Of a stretch of DNA of 64,000 bases, positions 16,313 through 24,599 are shown one piece after another. This DNA comes from Oleispira sp963851095 (lineage in GTDB: Bacteria; Pseudomonadota; Gammaproteobacteria; Pseudomonadales; Oceanobacteraceae). The notes under the pieces were generated by a model. The model did not search any database, was not told the origin of the DNA, and saw only the letters and a list, made by a program, of their open reading frames with translations. The stretch covers positions 1 through 64,000 of the forward strand of contig CAWKOX010000014.1 of the NCBI GenBank assembly GCA_963851095.1, given 5' to 3'. The position numbers were made by a program, and so were the translations under genes. Within the stretch, counting starts at the first letter, position 1. Every line of letters begins with the position of its first letter.

Positions 16313-17431
16313 ATGTCGCAATTCGTTATTTCAGGTACCGGCTTATTTATACCTCCTCATACAATTAGCAACGAAGAGTTGGTAAAAGCATTCAATCAAT
16401 ATGTTGAGAACTTTAACGAACAGCATGCCGCTGAAATTGAATCTGGTGAAGTAGAAGCTTTAGTAGGCTCTAGTCCAGAATTCATTGAAAAAGCCTCAGG
16501 CATTAAATCCCGTTATGCTATGTATAAAGACGGCATTATTGACCCTGCGATTATGCACCCGACCTTTCCAATGACAGGCGAAGGCAAAACCCCTGAAATG
16601 GTGACAATGGGCATTGCGGCCGCTAAACAAGCCATGGCAGAAGCGGGTAAAACAGCTGAAGACATCGACTTAATTGTTGTTTCTAGTACTTTCCGCCAGC
16701 GTGACTACCCTGGTATTTCTGTAGAGATTCAGCGAGACTTAGGCATTAAAGGCAGCGCCTACGACATGGGCATCGCCTGTTCATCCGCTACCTTTGGTAT
16801 GATTAACGCTTATGCAGCTTTAGCGGCAGGTATTGCTAAGTGCGTGCTATTCATCAACCCCGAATTTACAACACCTGGTTTAAACTTTAAAAATCGCGAT
16901 AGCCACTTTATTTTTGGTGATGTCGCGACGGCAGCAATCCTTGAGCCGGAAGCAACCTGTACAAGCAATAGTGCTTTCCGTATTCTCGGCACCAAGCAAA
17001 TGACTCAATATTCCGACAACATTCGCAGTGATGCGTCTTATGCTGACTATTGCTTTGATGACTTGCCAGAAGACCGCCCTTTCTTTCAACAGCAAGGTCG
17101 TAAAGTATTTAAAGAACTACTTCCTCTAATCGTCACGTTCATTTCTGAGCAGCTAGAGGAAAGTGGTCTGCAAGCAGACGAGCTGAAGCGCATGTGGCTA
17201 CATCAAGCTAATATCAACATGAATAACTTTGCTGCGAAAAAGCTATTAGGTCGCCTACCCACACTGGAAGAAGCGCCTGTTGTACTCGACGAATTTGCCA
17301 ATACGGCTTCTTCTGGCTCTGTAATCGCCTTCCATAAATACAAAGATGACTTCAAATCAGGTGATAAAGGTCTTATTTGCTCATTTGGGGCAGGCTATTC
17401 TATTGGTAGCTTGATGGTTGAGAGAGTATAA
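16313..17431 (+). CDS. Beta-ketoacyl-ACP synthase III family protein
   Basis: This thiolase-fold enzyme of the FabH type should condense an acyl-CoA with malonyl-ACP to start or extend fatty acid synthesis. The 372-residue protein has the complete Cys-His-Asn set: the Cys in MGIACSSATFG (about 155), the His in LHQANINMNNF (about 296) and the Asn in FANTASSGS (about 329). It is longer than FabH (about 317) through an N-terminal insertion (about 20-75). In that respect it resembles the Pseudomonas PA3286-type synthases, which shunt octanoyl-CoA from beta-oxidation into synthesis. That substrate is inference. It is a single gene between yhbY and corC, followed by a long hairpin. Confidence 0.85.
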   Translation: MSQFVISGTGLFIPPHTISNEELVKAFNQYVENFNEQHAAEIESGEVEALVGSSPEFIEKASGIKSRYAMYKDGIIDPAIMHPTFPMTGEGKTPEMVTMGIAAAKQAMAEAGKTAEDIDLIVVSSTFRQRDYPGISVEIQRDLGIKGSAYDMGIACSSATFGMINAYAALAAGIAKCVLFINPEFTTPGLNFKNRDSHFIFGDVATAAILEPEATCTSNSAFRILGTKQMTQYSDNIRSDASYADYCFDDLPEDRPFFQQQGRKVFKELLPLIVTFISEQLEESGLQADELKRMWLHQANINMNNFAAKKLLGRLPTLEEAPVVLDEFANTASSGSVIAFHKYKDDFKSGDKGLICSFGAGYSIGSLMVERV

Positions 17432-17444
17432 TAAATCACCATAC

Positions 17445-17480
17445 GCTTGCTTTTTAAGGTTTCGACCTTATAAAGTAAGC
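17445..17480 (+). terminator. Long TTCG hairpin after the KAS III gene
   Basis: A 16-bp stem (17445-17460 with 17465-17480, one G-U and one mismatch) has a TTCG loop. It lies between the KAS III gene and corC. The T tract after it is interrupted (ATTGAAACTATTTTTG), so termination may be partial. It could also protect or shape the corC leader. Confidence 0.5.
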
Positions 17481-17506
17481 ATTGAAACTATTTTTGAGAG
17501 ATCTAT

Positions 17507-17514
17507 CCCCCCCC
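17507..17514 (+). repeat. C8 homopolymer touching the corC start codon
   Basis: Eight C residues lie directly before the corC ATG, between it and the only Shine-Dalgarno-like stretch (GAGAG, about 14 bases upstream). Such tracts can change length during replication. The tract lies outside the reading frame. Confidence 0.7.
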
Positions 17515-18354
17515 ATGAGCGAAGAGCGACTGAGTAGCCAATCTAAAACTTGGCTAGACAAGCTATCCACCTTGTTTTCCGACGATCCTAATGACCGTCA
17601 AGATCTAAAAGAAATATTACGGGAAGCTGCTGAACGTAATGTCGTCGATACCGAAACTCTTTCTATCTTAGAAGGCGCATTACAAGTTTCTGACATGCAA
17701 GTGCGTGACATCATGGTACCTCGCTCTCAAATGGTGTGCATCAAGGCAGAAGAATCCCTAAAAGAATTCCTTCCTTCTATTATCGAGTCTGCTCACTCTC
17801 GCTTCCCTGTATTGGGTGAAGATCAAGATGAAGTGCTTGGGGTATTATTAGCAAAAGATTTGATCCCTCTAATTCTGAATGAGGATCGTGAAGATTTTAA
17901 CGTTAAAGATCTTTTGCGTGCAGCCGCTTTTGTTCCTGAAAGTAAGCGCCTTAACATTCTATTAAAAGAATTCCGCGCAACTCGCAACCACATGGCCATT
18001 GTTGCCGATGAATTTGGTGGTATTGCCGGCATCGTCACGATTGAAGACGTTCTTGAGCAAATCGTTGGCGAAATCGAAGATGAGCACGATCAAGAAGACG
18101 ATGACAGCTTTATTAAAGTTCTTGATAACGATGTGCGTATGGTGAAAGCGCTTACCCCGATCGACGATTTCAATCAACACTTCGATACCAAGTTTGATGA
18201 TAAAGAATTTGATACCATTGGCGGTATTGTTATTCAGCACTTTGGTCGCGTGCCCGAATGTGACGAAGCGATTACCATTAATGATTGGCGCTTTAAAGTT
18301 GTGAATGGCACCGGCCGACGAATCAACTTAATGGAAGTAACCCCGGTTGATTAA
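17515..18354 (+). CDS. corC: CBS-domain transporter-associated protein CorC/YbeX
   Basis: The family couples two CBS domains (about 65-180, RDIMVPRSQMVCI and VADEFGGIAGIVTIEDVLEQIVGE) to a C-terminal CorC/HlyC domain (about 195-275). It is linked to magnesium handling and ribosome health. Length is 279 residues from the ATG at 17515, matching E. coli YbeX. A TTG 11 codons earlier is in frame but would add sequence absent from the family. The gene precedes lnt, as in many gammaproteobacteria. The C8 tract next to the start is unusual. Confidence 0.92.
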   Translation: MSEERLSSQSKTWLDKLSTLFSDDPNDRQDLKEILREAAERNVVDTETLSILEGALQVSDMQVRDIMVPRSQMVCIKAEESLKEFLPSIIESAHSRFPVLGEDQDEVLGVLLAKDLIPLILNEDREDFNVKDLLRAAAFVPESKRLNILLKEFRATRNHMAIVADEFGGIAGIVTIEDVLEQIVGEIEDEHDQEDDDSFIKVLDNDVRMVKALTPIDDFNQHFDTKFDDKEFDTIGGIVIQHFGRVPECDEAITINDWRFKVVNGTGRRINLMEVTPVD

Positions 18355-18380
18355 TATCACTGGGTTAAACTGAATAATCA

Positions 18381-18407
18381 AAAAGAAAGCCTAGCGCTTT
18401 CTTTTTT
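18381..18407 (+). terminator. Terminator-like hairpin between corC and lnt
   Basis: GAAAGC (18385-18390) and GCTTTC (18396-18401), extended by A/T pairs, close a 5-nt loop and run into six T residues. It lies 23 bases upstream of the lnt start and may attenuate lnt within the corC-lnt unit. Confidence 0.7.
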
Positions 18408-18429
18408 GTTTTTGACCTCAAGGATTTGT

Positions 18430-19932
18430 ATGTTTCTCATTCATAAACTCATGGATCAGCCACGCTTAATCGCACTGTTATCTGGGTTGATTTTCCCCCT
18501 TGCCATCGCGCCTTTTTTTCTTTGGCCTATCGTCATCATCTCCCTTATGGGTTTACTCTTTAGCCTGCATAACAGCTCAGCGAAAGAAGCGGCCATTCGC
18601 ACTTGGTTATTTGGCTTTGGCAAGTTCTCGGTCGGTGTATCGTGGATCTACGTCAGCATGCACGATCACGGAGGCACCCCTGCAATACTCGCCATATTAA
18701 TGGTTGGAATATTTGCCGCTTTTTTAGCGACCTTTCCCGCGTTGTTTATGTATTTCTTTCAGCGCTTTTATAACCGAGCTTCTACTCAACCACTTGTTTC
18801 AATACTAGCGTTTTCTGCTCTGTGGTTTGCCTATGAATGGTTCCGAAGCTGGTTCATGACTGGCTTCCCTTGGTTATTTGCAGGCGATGCACAACTTCAT
18901 ACTTGGCTTAATGGCTGGGCTCCTATTTTAAGTGTTTATGGTCTGTCATTTTTTACCGCACTCACCGCAGCAGCTCTGTATTTTTCTATCCGTAAGCAAC
19001 AGCCCAACTATCTAGCGTTCTTAGCACTGTGGCCAATAGGGTTATTATTACAAAGTATAAACTGGACAGAAGTCACCGGTGAGCTGAAGGTCAGTGCGGT
19101 ACAAGGCAATATTCCTCAAGAAATTAAGTGGCTACCTCAACAGCGCATACCCACCGTTAACGCGTATTTAGATCAAACTCGCCAGCACTGGGATAGTGAC
19201 TTAGTACTATGGCCAGAAACAGCGATTACTGTGCTAAAAGATCAATTCCAAGCCTACCTTGATACCATTAATGGAGAAGCATTAAATAATAAAACAACGC
19301 TAATTACGGGCATTCCTTTTCGCTATACAGAAGGGCCTTTTAGAGGTGAGTACCACAACAGTATTTTAGCGCTGGGCATGGGTGAAGGTTTATATCACAA
19401 ACAAAAACTGGTTCCCTTTGGTGAATACATTCCTTTAGAACAAGCTATTCGTGGTCTACTGCCATTTTTTGATCTGCCCATGTCGAGCTTTAAGCAAGGT
19501 GATAAAGACCAGCCGTTATTAAAACTAGAAAAAGACAATACGCTTTTCTTAATTGCGCCCTTCATTTGCTACGAGATTGTGTATCCAGAATTTGTTGCCG
19601 ACATGGCCAGTCAATCAGACATGTTAATAACGATCAGTAATGATGCTTGGTTTGGTGACTCCCTAGGGCCTAAACAACACATGGCCATTGCTCAGATGCG
19701 CGCTTTAGAAACACAACGGTATTTATTACGTTCGACGAATACTGGCATCACAGCACTCGTAAATCATAAAGGTGAGATTGTTAAGCAATTACCCACCCAA
19801 CAAAGAGCAACACTAACGGCTCTTGCTGAAACACGCCAAGGATCTACCCCTTTCATGTTGATAGGGCTATGGCCTTTATTTATTGCTACTCTGCTTATTC
19901 TTACATTTGGTTTTTATAGAAGACGGTCTTAA
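18430..19932 (+). CDS. lnt: Apolipoprotein N-acyltransferase
   Basis: Lnt adds the third acyl chain to the N-terminal Cys of lipoproteins in the inner membrane. The 500-residue protein has an N-terminal multi-helix membrane part (to about 190), a periplasmic nitrilase-like domain, and a final membrane helix. The catalytic triad is visible: Glu in LVLWPETAI (about 261), Lys in YHKQKLVPFGEY (about 324) and Cys in PFICYEIVYPE (about 379). AAGGA five bases before ATG 18430 fixes the start over an upstream TTG. It follows corC, the usual pairing. Confidence 0.97.
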   Translation: MFLIHKLMDQPRLIALLSGLIFPLAIAPFFLWPIVIISLMGLLFSLHNSSAKEAAIRTWLFGFGKFSVGVSWIYVSMHDHGGTPAILAILMVGIFAAFLATFPALFMYFFQRFYNRASTQPLVSILAFSALWFAYEWFRSWFMTGFPWLFAGDAQLHTWLNGWAPILSVYGLSFFTALTAAALYFSIRKQQPNYLAFLALWPIGLLLQSINWTEVTGELKVSAVQGNIPQEIKWLPQQRIPTVNAYLDQTRQHWDSDLVLWPETAITVLKDQFQAYLDTINGEALNNKTTLITGIPFRYTEGPFRGEYHNSILALGMGEGLYHKQKLVPFGEYIPLEQAIRGLLPFFDLPMSSFKQGDKDQPLLKLEKDNTLFLIAPFICYEIVYPEFVADMASQSDMLITISNDAWFGDSLGPKQHMAIAQMRALETQRYLLRSTNTGITALVNHKGEIVKQLPTQQRATLTALAETRQGSTPFMLIGLWPLFIATLLILTFGFYRRRS

Positions 19933-19946
19933 GGCTAAAAGCTTCT

Positions 19947-20753
19947 CTACTTGTTTTTTCCCATAATCTCATCCAAATCCATAATATTTCTACCATTACG
20001 TAACGGAGACGACATTAATTGCGGTTTGGGTGGCAGTGTGGATAAATAATCCTTCAAAGGCTGAGAGGTTTCTTCGATATGAGCCGCATACAGCTTCATC
20101 ATCTCATCCATATCAGCAACCCCACCGGCAATGCGCATCATCATTGCCACCATCCAATCCAGGTGTGCTTTTACATCGATTAACTCATAATTCTTTTCCA
20201 CCAACGCCTGGCGAATTTCTCTAGAACTACTGCCTGTTAATTGAACAAAAATATTTTGAGTCGATTCTAATAATGTATCAATCAGTTCTATTTCTAACTG
20301 GGCAAGCTCACGAAAACTATCAGTGCTTTGTAAACTCTGATGCATTTTATGTACAATACTCAACACATTGCCTTGTACACTTTTGGAGGTATTTTCACTT
20401 CGTTGAATAGAAAGTCGTAATGCTACGGGCATCGCATGGCTAAATAAATCCAAAGCCGACAATAAATACTCACCGCCTAATTCTAATGTTTCAATCTGGT
20501 AAACATCGGCCAACAAATCAAAACCGCAATGTACCTTATAATCCAGCACTGTAATGCCAGAGCCTTGCAGGGTATGCACAACGTTCATGCGTGTAAGAAT
20601 TTTCAGCGCTATGCGTAAAGAAGTGCGATCCACCCCCAAATACTCAGCCAACTGCCGTTCAGGAGGCAACTTATTTCCTGCCGTTAACTTCTCAGTAAAG
20701 ACAAGTGCAATGAGTAAATCAGCAATTTGATCCGGTAGTGTTTTTTCAGCCAT
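19947..20753 (-). CDS. GntR/FadR-type transcriptional regulator
   Basis: The N terminus is a winged helix-turn-helix of GntR type (about 8-72: GNKLPPERQLAEYLGVDRTS and LQGSGITVLD). The rest is helical, as in FadR or FCD-type ligand domains. The 268-residue length fits FadR-like proteins. It ends convergently 14 bases from lnt and is separate from moaA by a 47-base gap. The ligand and target genes cannot be read from the sequence; a fatty-acid role is only a family-based guess. Confidence 0.75.
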   Translation of the reverse strand: MAEKTLPDQIADLLIALVFTEKLTAGNKLPPERQLAEYLGVDRTSLRIALKILTRMNVVHTLQGSGITVLDYKVHCGFDLLADVYQIETLELGGEYLLSALDLFSHAMPVALRLSIQRSENTSKSVQGNVLSIVHKMHQSLQSTDSFRELAQLEIELIDTLLESTQNIFVQLTGSSSREIRQALVEKNYELIDVKAHLDWMVAMMMRIAGGVADMDEMMKLYAAHIEETSQPLKDYLSTLPPKPQLMSSPLRNGRNIMDLDEIMGKNK

Positions 20754-20800
20754 ATTTATTATATTTTTTCAATATCCCATCACGTTTATTAACTGACAGC

Positions 20801-21784
20801 TTAGCCACCTGTATGCGACATAAACCTCAATATTTGAACTTCTTCTGCTAAATCAAAATCATGTTTTTCAGGCTTTAAACGTAACGCTTCAATTAACTTA
20901 TCGGTTAACTTATTATCATCACAACCCGCTCGCATAAAAGTGCGTAGATCTTGGCTATTTTCATTACCCAAACACAATAATAAGCGCCCAACCGCCGTGA
21001 TTCGAACTCGATTGCAGGAAGAGCAGAAGTTATTACTATGCGGAGAGATAAAGCCAACTTTGGTTTTCTTATTCTCTATCCCAGCATAAACTGCAGGGCC
21101 ACCGGTTTTATAAGTCGAATCAAGCAATGTGTATTTTTGCTCTATCACCGTTCTTATTTCTGCGCTGGATAAGAATGTCATACTACGATCATAGCCCACT
21201 TCACCCAAAGGCATTTCTTCAATGAAAGTAATATCAATCTCATTGGTAATCGCAAAATCGGTTAAAGCAATAATTTCATCGTCATTCATTCCTTTCATGA
21301 CAACAGCATTTAATTTAATGCCTTCAAAAGCATATTTCTTTGCTTCCGCAATCCCCTCTAAAACCGCCTGCAAGCGGTCACGACGGGTCAATTTGTGAAA
21401 ACGATCGGCTTTCAATGTATCCAGACTAATATTAAGACGCGTCAAACCCGCCTCAAACAAAGGTTTGGCATATTGAGTTAACAACGTGCCATTGGTGGTC
21501 ATTAATACTTCTTCAATACCGCCAATCGCCTTAATACCAGCGATCAACTCAGGCAGTTTTTTCCGCATGAGTGGCTCACCACCAGTTAGGCGAATTTTGC
21601 TAACACCTAATTGAGCAAAGCTCTTGGCTAATCGAAGTATTTCTTCAAAAGATAAAATATCCTGGCGGGGTAAAAACTCAACATCTTCACTCATGCAATA
21701 ACTGCAACGCAAGTCACAGCGATCTGTCACAGAGATTCTGAGGTATTCAATCTTACGGCCAAACGGATCTATTAATTGTTTCAT
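20801..21784 (-). CDS. moaA: GTP 3',8-cyclase MoaA
   Basis: MoaA is the radical-SAM enzyme that starts molybdenum cofactor synthesis together with MoaC. The 327-residue protein has the N-terminal iron-sulfur motif with Cys23, Cys27 and Cys30, LTGGEPLMRK, the C-terminal cluster FCSSCNRVRIT with a later Cys, and the C-terminal Gly-Gly needed for activity. It lies 9 bases after the cytochrome c gene, so they are probably co-transcribed. No other moa gene is in the window. Confidence 0.96.
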   Translation of the reverse strand: MKQLIDPFGRKIEYLRISVTDRCDLRCSYCMSEDVEFLPRQDILSFEEILRLAKSFAQLGVSKIRLTGGEPLMRKKLPELIAGIKAIGGIEEVLMTTNGTLLTQYAKPLFEAGLTRLNISLDTLKADRFHKLTRRDRLQAVLEGIAEAKKYAFEGIKLNAVVMKGMNDDEIIALTDFAITNEIDITFIEEMPLGEVGYDRSMTFLSSAEIRTVIEQKYTLLDSTYKTGGPAVYAGIENKKTKVGFISPHSNNFCSSCNRVRITAVGRLLLCLGNENSQDLRTFMRAGCDDNKLTDKLIEALRLKPEKHDFDLAEEVQILRFMSHTGG

Positions 21785-21793
21785 ATCTTCAGT

Positions 21794-22438
21794 CTAAGGC
21801 ATGCTGGCGACATATGCAGCAACATCTAATAATTGCTGCTTATTTAAATTCTTCACGATAGCAGCCATTGGCGAGTTAACACGACGCTGATCAGCGCCGG
21901 CAAAGCCTTCCATCGTTTTTTGAAGATACTTATAAGGCTGACCTGCAATTCTAGGATAACTGCCATTGCCATGACCATCTTGTTCATGACAAGCAAAACA
22001 CAAACCTTGATAGATTTTTTTCCCCTCTGCACTGCTAGGAACAGGTACTTCTCTTGCTTCGACAGGCATCTGAGAAAAATACAGCGCAATATTGACTCGA
22101 TCTAACCGTGTCAAATTCTTAGCCAAACGGCTCATCACGTAGTCTTTACGCTCACCATTAGCAAAACTTTCGAATTGATTAAATAAGTATGCAGCATTTT
22201 GACTGGCTAAATTAGGGATATACTCACGAACACTATTGCCATTTTTACCATGACAGCTACCACATAAAATAGCGCGATCCTTTCCTGCGATAACCGCTTT
22301 TTGTAATAAATCTGGATCTTGTTGAATCATCGTCATTTCTGCGACAAGTATTTCGGTATCGGTTGGCGATGCATAGCTGTGCACTATCAAACCAAAATTC
22401 AACATAAATCCAAAAACAAACAATGCGATGCGCTGCAT
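21794..22438 (-). CDS. Dihaem c-type cytochrome (c4-like), periplasmic
   Basis: The 214-residue protein has a signal peptide (about 1-23) and two haem c motifs: CGSCH (about 58) and CFACH in the second half. Candidate Met ligands are in YVMSRLAKN and NSPMAAIVKN. Two repeated domains with this spacing are typical of cytochrome c4, an electron carrier to terminal oxidases. It precedes moaA by 9 bases, possibly linking it to molybdoenzyme respiration, but no such enzyme is nearby. Confidence 0.88.
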   Translation of the reverse strand: MQRIALFVFGFMLNFGLIVHSYASPTDTEILVAEMTMIQQDPDLLQKAVIAGKDRAILCGSCHGKNGNSVREYIPNLASQNAAYLFNQFESFANGERKDYVMSRLAKNLTRLDRVNIALYFSQMPVEAREVPVPSSAEGKKIYQGLCFACHEQDGHGNGSYPRIAGQPYKYLQKTMEGFAGADQRRVNSPMAAIVKNLNKQQLLDVAAYVASMP

Positions 22439-22566
22439 AAAGCCTTTCCTACCAATTAGTTTTAATAATCAAGCAGTATCAAAATATACAGAGGATTTGC
22501 AAAATAAAATGACAAAAGCCGTAAGTAATCTCTTAATAACCTGATCTAGGTCTATGATTTCATTAA

Positions 22567-24378
22567 TTAATTTTTAATTTTATTGCACAATAATGTAATC
22601 AGCGTACTTATGAGTATTGGTTTGCGTAACAGCTGCACTTTTTCCTTTAATGACTCTGGCAGCTCTTTACCTACCCAAGACAAATACACCAGTTTTTGTT
22701 GCTCAAGGTCGAGTTTATCGGCCATTAATAGCAACGCATCATTAGTCGTATTTGCATCCACAAAAATATAATCATATGCGTCTAAAGTTAATGCTGGGTT
22801 TTGTATTTCAGATATTGCCTTAATCATGGGTTGATTGAGCTCTACCGAGAACCATTTATTTAGGATATCTGAGTCGGTAAACACACATACAGACTGCTCA
22901 GACTGAAGTCTAAACGGACAAATAACCTCGCTGCCAACAGCGGCAGCCTGAACATAAAACTCAAAAATAGATCCCTGATCATTAGACAGAATCAGAGAGA
23001 GCTTACCGCCCATCATTTCACAGATTTGCTGCGAAATTGGCAAACCGAGTCCAGTTCCTGAGAATTCACGAGTATAGGAGTTATCGACTTGCTGAAAGGC
23101 TTCAAAAATACGATTGATTGAACAATCTGGAATGCCCATCCCGGTATCTTGCACCCTGCCTTTAAGCTGCCCATTGTGCCACGATATTTCTATACAAATG
23201 CCACCCTGTTGCGTAAATTTAATCGCATTACCAATTAGGTTTATGAATACCTTTCTAAGATTAACCGGATCAATTTCTATCTCAGCAGGCACGCCATCAG
23301 CAATACTCAGAACAAGATCCAGCTGATTTTTAGCCGCCGAAGAAGCAAACAAGACAACAATATCATTCAAGATAATCTTCCGTTTTCACTCTTTTCTAGC
23401 TGTAACTTCAGACCACCCGCTTCAATGGCAGCAACGTCTAATATTTGATTAACCGTATCCAAAAGTACCTGAGCACTGAGGTTAGACATATCAACATATT
23501 CTTGTTGCTCCTCGTCCAGGCCCGTATCAATCAACAGTTGATTCATACCACTAATACCATTAATAGGGGTTCTTAACTCATGACTCATATTGGATAAGAA
23601 CTGGCCTTTTATCTTATTGGCCCTATTCGCATTATAACGTTGCTTCTTTAAGCTCCGCTTCTAAGATCAAAGCTTGATTAATATCACTGCGCAATTGTTT
23701 ATTCAGCGTCACCAGTTCGGTATTCATTTCAAGAAAAGTACTGCGATAGGCAAAAATCAAAGGTGCGGCGATTGCCAATAAAACGATACTCATACCAATC
23801 ACCGAAAGAAACGCATGTTTAAGCGTATTTTCAATAACAGTAATATCCATATCCGCCGCCGCAACATAGGGATAACCAGCAGGAGAAGTCATCGGCATTA
23901 AAATGGTTCTAAACAGCCCCCAGTTATCACCGGCAGTAACATAAATAGGCTCATCCGCCGTCATAGCGTCAAAGTATTCTGGTGCACCTTCTGGGTATCC
24001 CGTCCAATAGGTCACTACCTGATTCTTTTCAATATCATCGACGGTGTAATTACAGGCGGTAAAATAGATAGCCCCATCCACCATGACGTAGGTGTATAAG
24101 TAGGTTAAATCACCACTAGTAGTATGAAGGGTCATTAGTTCTAGGTTATGCTGATCTTGCTCATAAGAAATCGCTTTAGGGTTACGAGCAACATCATGGA
24201 AGTTTTCAGGCAAAATAGCAGGAATATTACTGGCAGCAGCCAAAAGCCTCTGATCGATATCTGCTAAGAATCGCTCTCTCTCTTGAATATAACTCACAGA
24301 AGCAATAAGAAGTACGCCTAAGATATAGACAACTATTGCGGCAGCAAAACGCTTAAACTTATACTTCAATCCAACCAC
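22567..24378 (-). pseudogene. Sensor histidine kinase broken by two frameshifts
   Basis: Three consecutive frames together make one kinase of about 605 residues. Piece 1 (23632-24378) has TM1 (about 10-29), an extracytoplasmic sensor that looks Cache-like, and TM2 (about 190-212). Piece 2 (23367-23588) has the H box MSHELRTPINGISG. Piece 3 (22567-23370) has the N box NLIGNAIKFT, DTGMGIP, the F box and GTGLGLPIS, then a degenerate receiver-like tail. Break 1 is one surplus base at about 23634; break 2 is one missing base at about 23380. All kinase motifs are intact, so the damage is recent or is sequence error. No response regulator is adjacent. Confidence 0.8.
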
Positions 24379-24599
24379 CTAGCACGCTGCACAACCAATG
24401 ATAATTTTCTCTTTTAAATACTAGCACTCTTATTGACATATGTTCATCAATCTTGGCCTTCTATTACCCGATTCCTCCTATTGTAAGATTCAACAAAGCA
24501 CTCCTCCATTATCACAAGGCTACCCCAGACCTCCTGCTTAGGGTAAACTGACGCCCTTATTTGAACCCAGATTTAAACTCAGAACTACAAGATATCACT

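Noticed and set aside
21785..21793. Molybdenum-cofactor riboswitch before moaA
   Set aside because: Only nine bases separate moaA from the cytochrome gene, so there is no room for it.
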